From the NCBI GenBank assembly GCA_031272685.1, contig JAISTI010000006.1, positions 1 to 8,039 of the forward strand: DNA of 8,039 bases, read 5' to 3'. Position 1 is the first letter of the stretch; every line of letters starts with the position of its first letter. This document shows, piece after piece, positions 5,593-8,039 of this stretch. The DNA is from Propionibacteriaceae bacterium (GTDB lineage Bacteria; Actinomycetota; Actinomycetes; Propionibacteriales; Propionibacteriaceae). A program made the translations under genes and the position numbers. Below the pieces are notes generated by a model. The model had not been told where the DNA came from, searched no databases, and saw nothing but the letters and a program-made list of their open reading frames with translations.

Positions 5593-6406
5593 CGGCCACC
5601 TGCGCCAGCCGCGCGAAGTCCGCCACGTCCAGGGTTTCGCCGCGGGCGGTGGGTGGGATGCCGGCGGCCCTGAGCGCGGCTTCGGGATCGGCGAGCGCGG
5701 GCGCCAGCACCGAGCGCAGCATCTTGCGCCGCTGCGAAAACGCCAGATTTACCAGGGAAAACACCTTGTCCCGATTGGCGGGCGGCGGATCGGTGCGTTC
5801 GAAGGCAACCAGCCCGGATTCCACATGCGGCACCGGCCAGAACACCCCGGCGGGCACCGTGCCCACCTTGCGGGCGTCGGCATACCAGGCCAGCTTCACG
5901 CTCGGCGCGCCGTAGGCTTTCGAACCGGGGCGGGCGACGAGCCGCTCGGCCACCTCCAACTGCACCATCACCAGCCCGCGCCGCAGCGCCGGATAGCGCT
6001 CCAGCACGTGCAGGATCACCGGCACGCTCACGTTGTAGGGCAGGTTCGCCACCAGCACCGTCGCCTCGCCATCGCCGGGCAGGTCCAGCGCGTCGGCGTG
6101 CACCACTTGAAGCCGGCTGGCCGCTTGCGGCAGGCGCGCGGCGACCGTCTGCGGCAGCAGCGCCGCCAGCCGCCCGTCGATTTCCACCGCGACCACCCGC
6201 GCCCCGGCCTCCAGCAGGCCGAGGGTGAGCGATCCGAATCCGGGGCCGACCTCCAGCACCACGTCTTTGGCGGACACTCCGGCGGCGGCCACGATCCGGC
6301 GGACGGTGTTCGCGTCGTGGACGAAATTCTGCCCGCGCTTCTTGGATGGCGCCAGGCCGCACTCGGCGGCCAGCGCCCGGATGTCCGACCCGCCCAGCAG
6401 CGCCAT
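5585..6406 (-). CDS. rsmA: 16S rRNA (adenine(1518)-N6/adenine(1519)-N6)-dimethyltransferase
   Basis: RsmA (KsgA) dimethylates two adjacent adenines in helix 45 of 16S rRNA, using S-adenosylmethionine, late in 30S assembly. Its loss confers kasugamycin resistance. The 273-residue product has KKRGQNF (22-28) at the N-terminus, the SAM-binding [10 protein letters not shown] (52-61), VEIDGRL (74-80) and the catalytic NLPYNVS (121-127). PVPHVES (191-197) and [10 protein letters not shown] (223-232) are typical of the C-terminal part. The start is the ATG at 6406, where [22 protein letters not shown] matches the family; the frame stays open far upstream through tatD, but that extension is not coding. 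The start shares one base with the tatD stop (TGATG), which favours translational coupling. The stop is TAG at 5587-5585, inside the ispE start region. Confidence 0.97.
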   Translation of the reverse strand: MALLGGSDIRALAAECGLAPSKKRGQNFVHDANTVRRIVAAAGVSAKDVVLEVGPGFGSLTLGLLEAGARVVAVEIDGRLAALLPQTVAARLPQAASRLQVVHADALDLPGDGEATVLVANLPYNVSVPVILHVLERYPALRRGLVMVQLEVAERLVARPGSKAYGAPSVKLAWYADARKVGTVPAGVFWPVPHVESGLVAFERTDPPPANRDKVFSLVNLAFSQRRKMLRSVLAPALADPEAALRAAGIPPTARGETLDVADFARLAQVADG

Positions 6407-7248
6407 CACCACTCCCCGAAATAGCTGGTCGCGTTGTTGTGCAGAATGCGGCACAGCTCGCCCAACTCCAGGCCGCGGCGCTGCGCGATGAAGCGGACGG
6501 TGAGCGGGATGAGGTGCGCGGCGTTCGGACGGCCGCGATACGGGGCGGGGGTGAGGAAGGGCGCGTCCGTCTCCACCAGCAGTTGCCCGAGCGGGACGGT
6601 GTCGAGGGCTTCGCGCAGATACTCGTTGGCGGGGTAGGTGATGTTGCCGGGGAAGGAGAGCCAGTAGCCGCGCCCGGCGCATTCGCGGGCGAAGGCGGCG
6701 TCGCCGGAGAAGCAGTGCATCATCACTTTGGCGGGCGCGCCTTCGGCGTCGAGCACCTGCAGCGTCTCGTAGTGGGCGTCGCGCTCGTGGATCATCAGCG
6801 GCAGCCCCAGGCGCTTGGCCAGCTCGATATGCCAGGCGAAAACCCGGTATTGGGTTTCCTGGCCTTCCGGATCCTTTGTCCGGTAGAAATCCAGCCCGGT
6901 TTCGCCGATGGCGCGCACCTGCGGGCACTGCGCCAACTGCGCTATTTCGGCCAGATAGCCGTCCAGTTCGGCGCCGGCGCGGGCGGCGTCGTTGGGGTGC
7001 AGCGCGACGGTGGCTATCACCGCGGGAAACTCGCTGGCGTGGGCGACGGCCGTGCGGCAGTCGGCCACCTCGGTGCCCACATCGACGATGCGGCAGACTC
7101 CCACCCGGCGGGCGGACTCGACCAGCTCGGCTACCGGCACCGATGCAAATTCGGCGGTCATTGCCAGGTGGGTGTGGGCGTCGGTGACCGGCGACGGCAG
7201 CGGGTCGGCGGGCGGCGGCAGTGAAGGGTCGCGCTTTTTCTTGCTCAT
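6406..7248 (-). CDS. tatD: TatD-family metal-dependent hydrolase / DNase
   Basis: This is an amidohydrolase-fold, metal-dependent nuclease. Studied TatD proteins are 3'-5' DNases/RNases linked to DNA repair and nucleic acid turnover. Despite the name, the gene is not part of a Tat export operon here. The 280-residue product carries the metal ligands in order: DAHTHL (23-28, with His25 and His27), IGETGLD (114-120, Glu116), IHERDA (153-158, His154), MHCFSG (177-182, His178) and ETDAPFL (226-232, Asp228). The short N-terminal tail ([12 protein letters not shown]) is basic and proline-rich. The ATG at 7248 is favoured by AAGGAG at 7259-7254, 5 nt upstream, and by the ATGA overlap with the rsmI stop. 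It ends in a one-base overlap with rsmA. Confidence 0.95.
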   Translation of the reverse strand: MSKKKRDPSLPPPADPLPSPVTDAHTHLAMTAEFASVPVAELVESARRVGVCRIVDVGTEVADCRTAVAHASEFPAVIATVALHPNDAARAGAELDGYLAEIAQLAQCPQVRAIGETGLDFYRTKDPEGQETQYRVFAWHIELAKRLGLPLMIHERDAHYETLQVLDAEGAPAKVMMHCFSGDAAFARECAGRGYWLSFPGNITYPANEYLREALDTVPLGQLLVETDAPFLTPAPYRGRPNAAHLIPLTVRFIAQRRGLELGELCRILHNNATSYFGEW

Positions 7249-7931
7249 TGGCGCTCCTTGCGGCCCCGGCCGGCGATGACGACGGTGATTTCCCCTTTGA
7301 GGCCGCCTTCGGCCCACTCGGCAAGCTCGGCGAGCGGGCCGCGGCGGGTTTCCTCGTGCAGCTTAGTTAGCTCGCGCGAGACGCTGGCCGGGCGCTCCGG
7401 GCCGAGCGTCTCGGCGGCGTCGCGCAGGAAAGCGGCGACGCGGTAGGGGGATTCGTAGAAGACCATGGTGCGCGGCTCGTCGGCCAGCTCGGCGAGCCGG
7501 TTGCGGCGGGCGCCGGGCTTGCGCGGCGGGAAGCCTTCGAAGCAGAAACGGTCGGTGGGCAGCCCGGATAGGGCCAGCGCGGCCGTGAGGGCGGACGGGC
7601 CGGGAACTGCCGTCACCTCCACTCCCGCCTGGGTGGCGGCCACCACCAGCCGGTAGCCGGGGTCGGAGATGGTTGGCATACCGGCATCGCTCACCTGCAC
7701 CACCGTCTTGCCTTCCAATAGCGCTTGCACAAGCCCGGAGGTTCTGTCTGCCTCGTTGGAATCGAAATTGGACACGAGCCGCGCGGCCGTCTGCACACCG
7801 AGGGCGGAGATCAACTTGCGGGTGCGGCGGGTGTCTTCCGCGGCGATGATGTCGGCCGATTCGAGCGCGGCGCGCAGGGCGGGCGAGGCGTCGGACAGGT
7901 TTCCTATCGGGGTTCCCGCCAGAATCAACAC
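7245..7931 (-). CDS. rsmI: 16S rRNA (cytidine(1402)-2'-O)-methyltransferase, short form
   Basis: RsmI 2'-O-methylates C1402 in the decoding centre of 16S rRNA, using S-adenosylmethionine. The tetrapyrrole-methylase fold is clear: [13 protein letters not shown] (2-14), AEDTRRT (31-37), [12 protein letters not shown] (81-92), PGPSA (110-114), FEGFPPRK (131-138), FYESPYR (158-164), [10 protein letters not shown] (185-194) and GEITVVIAG (213-221). The product is 228 residues, whereas E. coli and mycobacterial RsmI are about 285. It stops 7 residues after GEITVVIAG and so lacks the usual small C-terminal domain. The catalytic domain is complete, so it is probably active. The start is a GTG at 7931 with no Shine-Dalgarno sequence, but TAGACT ends 6 nt upstream, suggesting a leaderless mRNA. 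It heads the rsmI-tatD-rsmA-ispE operon, and its TGA overlaps the tatD ATG (ATGA). Confidence 0.95.
   Translation of the reverse strand: MLILAGTPIGNLSDASPALRAALESADIIAAEDTRRTRKLISALGVQTAARLVSNFDSNEADRTSGLVQALLEGKTVVQVSDAGMPTISDPGYRLVVAATQAGVEVTAVPGPSALTAALALSGLPTDRFCFEGFPPRKPGARRNRLAELADEPRTMVFYESPYRVAAFLRDAAETLGPERPASVSRELTKLHEETRRGPLAELAEWAEGGLKGEITVVIAGRGRKERQ
7254..7259 (-). promoter_or_regulatory. Ribosome binding site of tatD
   Basis: AAGGAG on the minus strand lies 5 nt before the ATG at 7248, within the last codons of rsmI. It is the strongest Shine-Dalgarno sequence in the window and fixes the tatD start over the longer reading frame that opens further upstream. Confidence 0.8.
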
Positions 7932-7937
7932 AGCGTC

Positions 7938-7943
7938 AGTCTA
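7938..7943 (-). promoter_or_regulatory. -10 element of the rsmI operon
   Basis: TAGACT on the minus strand ends 6 nt before the GTG start of rsmI. The hexamer is identical to the one before the DivIVA-domain gene. No clear -35 is seen. It would drive the four-gene rsmI-ispE operon as a leaderless transcript. Confidence 0.5.
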
Positions 7944-7953
7944 AACGCTCGCG

Positions 7954-7959
7954 TAGTAT
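7954..7959 (+). promoter_or_regulatory. -10 element of the right-edge gene
   Basis: TAGTAT on the plus strand ends 6 nt before the GTG at 7966, mirroring the rsmI promoter only 10 nt away on the other strand. The two divergent promoters would compete for or share polymerase in a 34-nt gap. No clear -35 is seen. Confidence 0.45.
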
Positions 7960-7965
7960 TAGCCC

Positions 7966-8039
7966 GTGAGCGAGTTGCAAACACCGGATGCCCAGGGGGG
8001 CATGGGCGTGGACACGCCCGGCGTTTTCCCTAGCCCGCT
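7966..8039 (+). CDS. 5' end of a divergent gene, possibly a protein mannosyltransferase (partial)
   Basis: A GTG at 7966 opens a frame that stays open for 24 codons to the end of the window. The visible residues (SELQTPDAQGGMGVDTPGVF) are hydrophilic and look like a disordered N-terminus, with no recognisable domain. Support for a real gene is positional: it follows a TANNNT element with the 6-nt spacing seen elsewhere in the window, and it diverges from rsmI. In mycobacteria and other actinobacteria the gene divergent from rsmI is a membrane dolichyl-phosphate-mannose protein mannosyltransferase (GT39, Rv1002c type). The product is therefore an inference from gene order only. Confidence 0.5.
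   Translation, partial: MSELQTPDAQGGMGVDTPGVFPSP

Noticed and set aside
5555..6424. Plus-strand open frame opposite rsmA (289 codons)
   Set aside because: Antisense shadow; Gly/His/Arg/Gln-rich translation with no domain, opposite a gene with full KsgA motifs.
7249..7317. Earlier ATG for tatD at 7317 adding 23 residues
   Set aside because: The added part is Arg/His/Pro-rich and overlaps rsmI. AAGGAG and the ATGA junction support the ATG at 7248.
6407..7324. Upstream extension of the rsmA frame through tatD to 7324
   Set aside because: The frame stays open only because of GC bias. The extension is Arg/Pro/Gly-rich and lies under the well-supported tatD. RsmA homologues begin near MALLGG at 6406.
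1..8039. CRISPR arrays, insertion sequences, phage or toxin-antitoxin genes
   Set aside because: No spaced direct repeats, transposase or integrase motifs, terminal inverted repeats or base-composition breaks were seen. All stretches are filled by housekeeping-type genes.

Overview
The window is high-GC, densely packed chromosomal DNA from an actinobacterium. The evidence is the gene content: an actinobacterial-type GT4 glycogen/maltosyl transferase beside glgC, a DUF3117 protein, a small DivIVA-domain membrane protein and a long-form LOG protein. A second conserved block (rsmI, tatD, rsmA, ispE) points the same way. A compact genome of the Actinomycetaceae kind is my inference. Nothing looks like phage, transposon, CRISPR or acquired DNA, and I did not find a new multi-gene system.

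Layout. Left block: glgC (-) and a glgA/glgM-type glycosyltransferase (+) diverge from an 80-bp gap. The transferase converges on a leftward set of LOG, DivIVA-domain membrane protein and DUF3117. A tRNA-Gln(UUG) gene lies just upstream of LOG on the same strand. Middle: a TetR-family regulator diverges from the tRNA and meets ispE tail to tail with no gap. Right block: rsmI, tatD, rsmA and ispE run leftward as one overlapping operon (4-nt, 1-nt and 8-nt overlaps). At the right edge a divergent + strand gene begins and is cut off after 24 codons. By position it may be the protein mannosyltransferase usually found there.

Functions. glgC and the transferase make ADP-glucose and then maltose-1-phosphate or alpha-glucan. 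rsmI and rsmA methylate 16S rRNA, tatD is a metal-dependent nuclease, and ispE makes an isoprenoid precursor. The last three are housekeeping genes grouped by co-transcription rather than by pathway.

The most striking signal is regulatory. Five starts (glgC, the DivIVA-domain gene, LOG, rsmI and the right-edge gene) each have a TANNNT hexamer ending exactly 6 nt before the start codon and no usable Shine-Dalgarno sequence. This is the layout of leaderless mRNAs. Genes inside operons, and tetR, have Shine-Dalgarno-like sites instead. Other points of interest are an unusual tRNA-Gln (no A14, nine-base variable region), a hairpin holding both stop codons of a convergent pair, a short RsmI, and loss of genes usual in related clusters.
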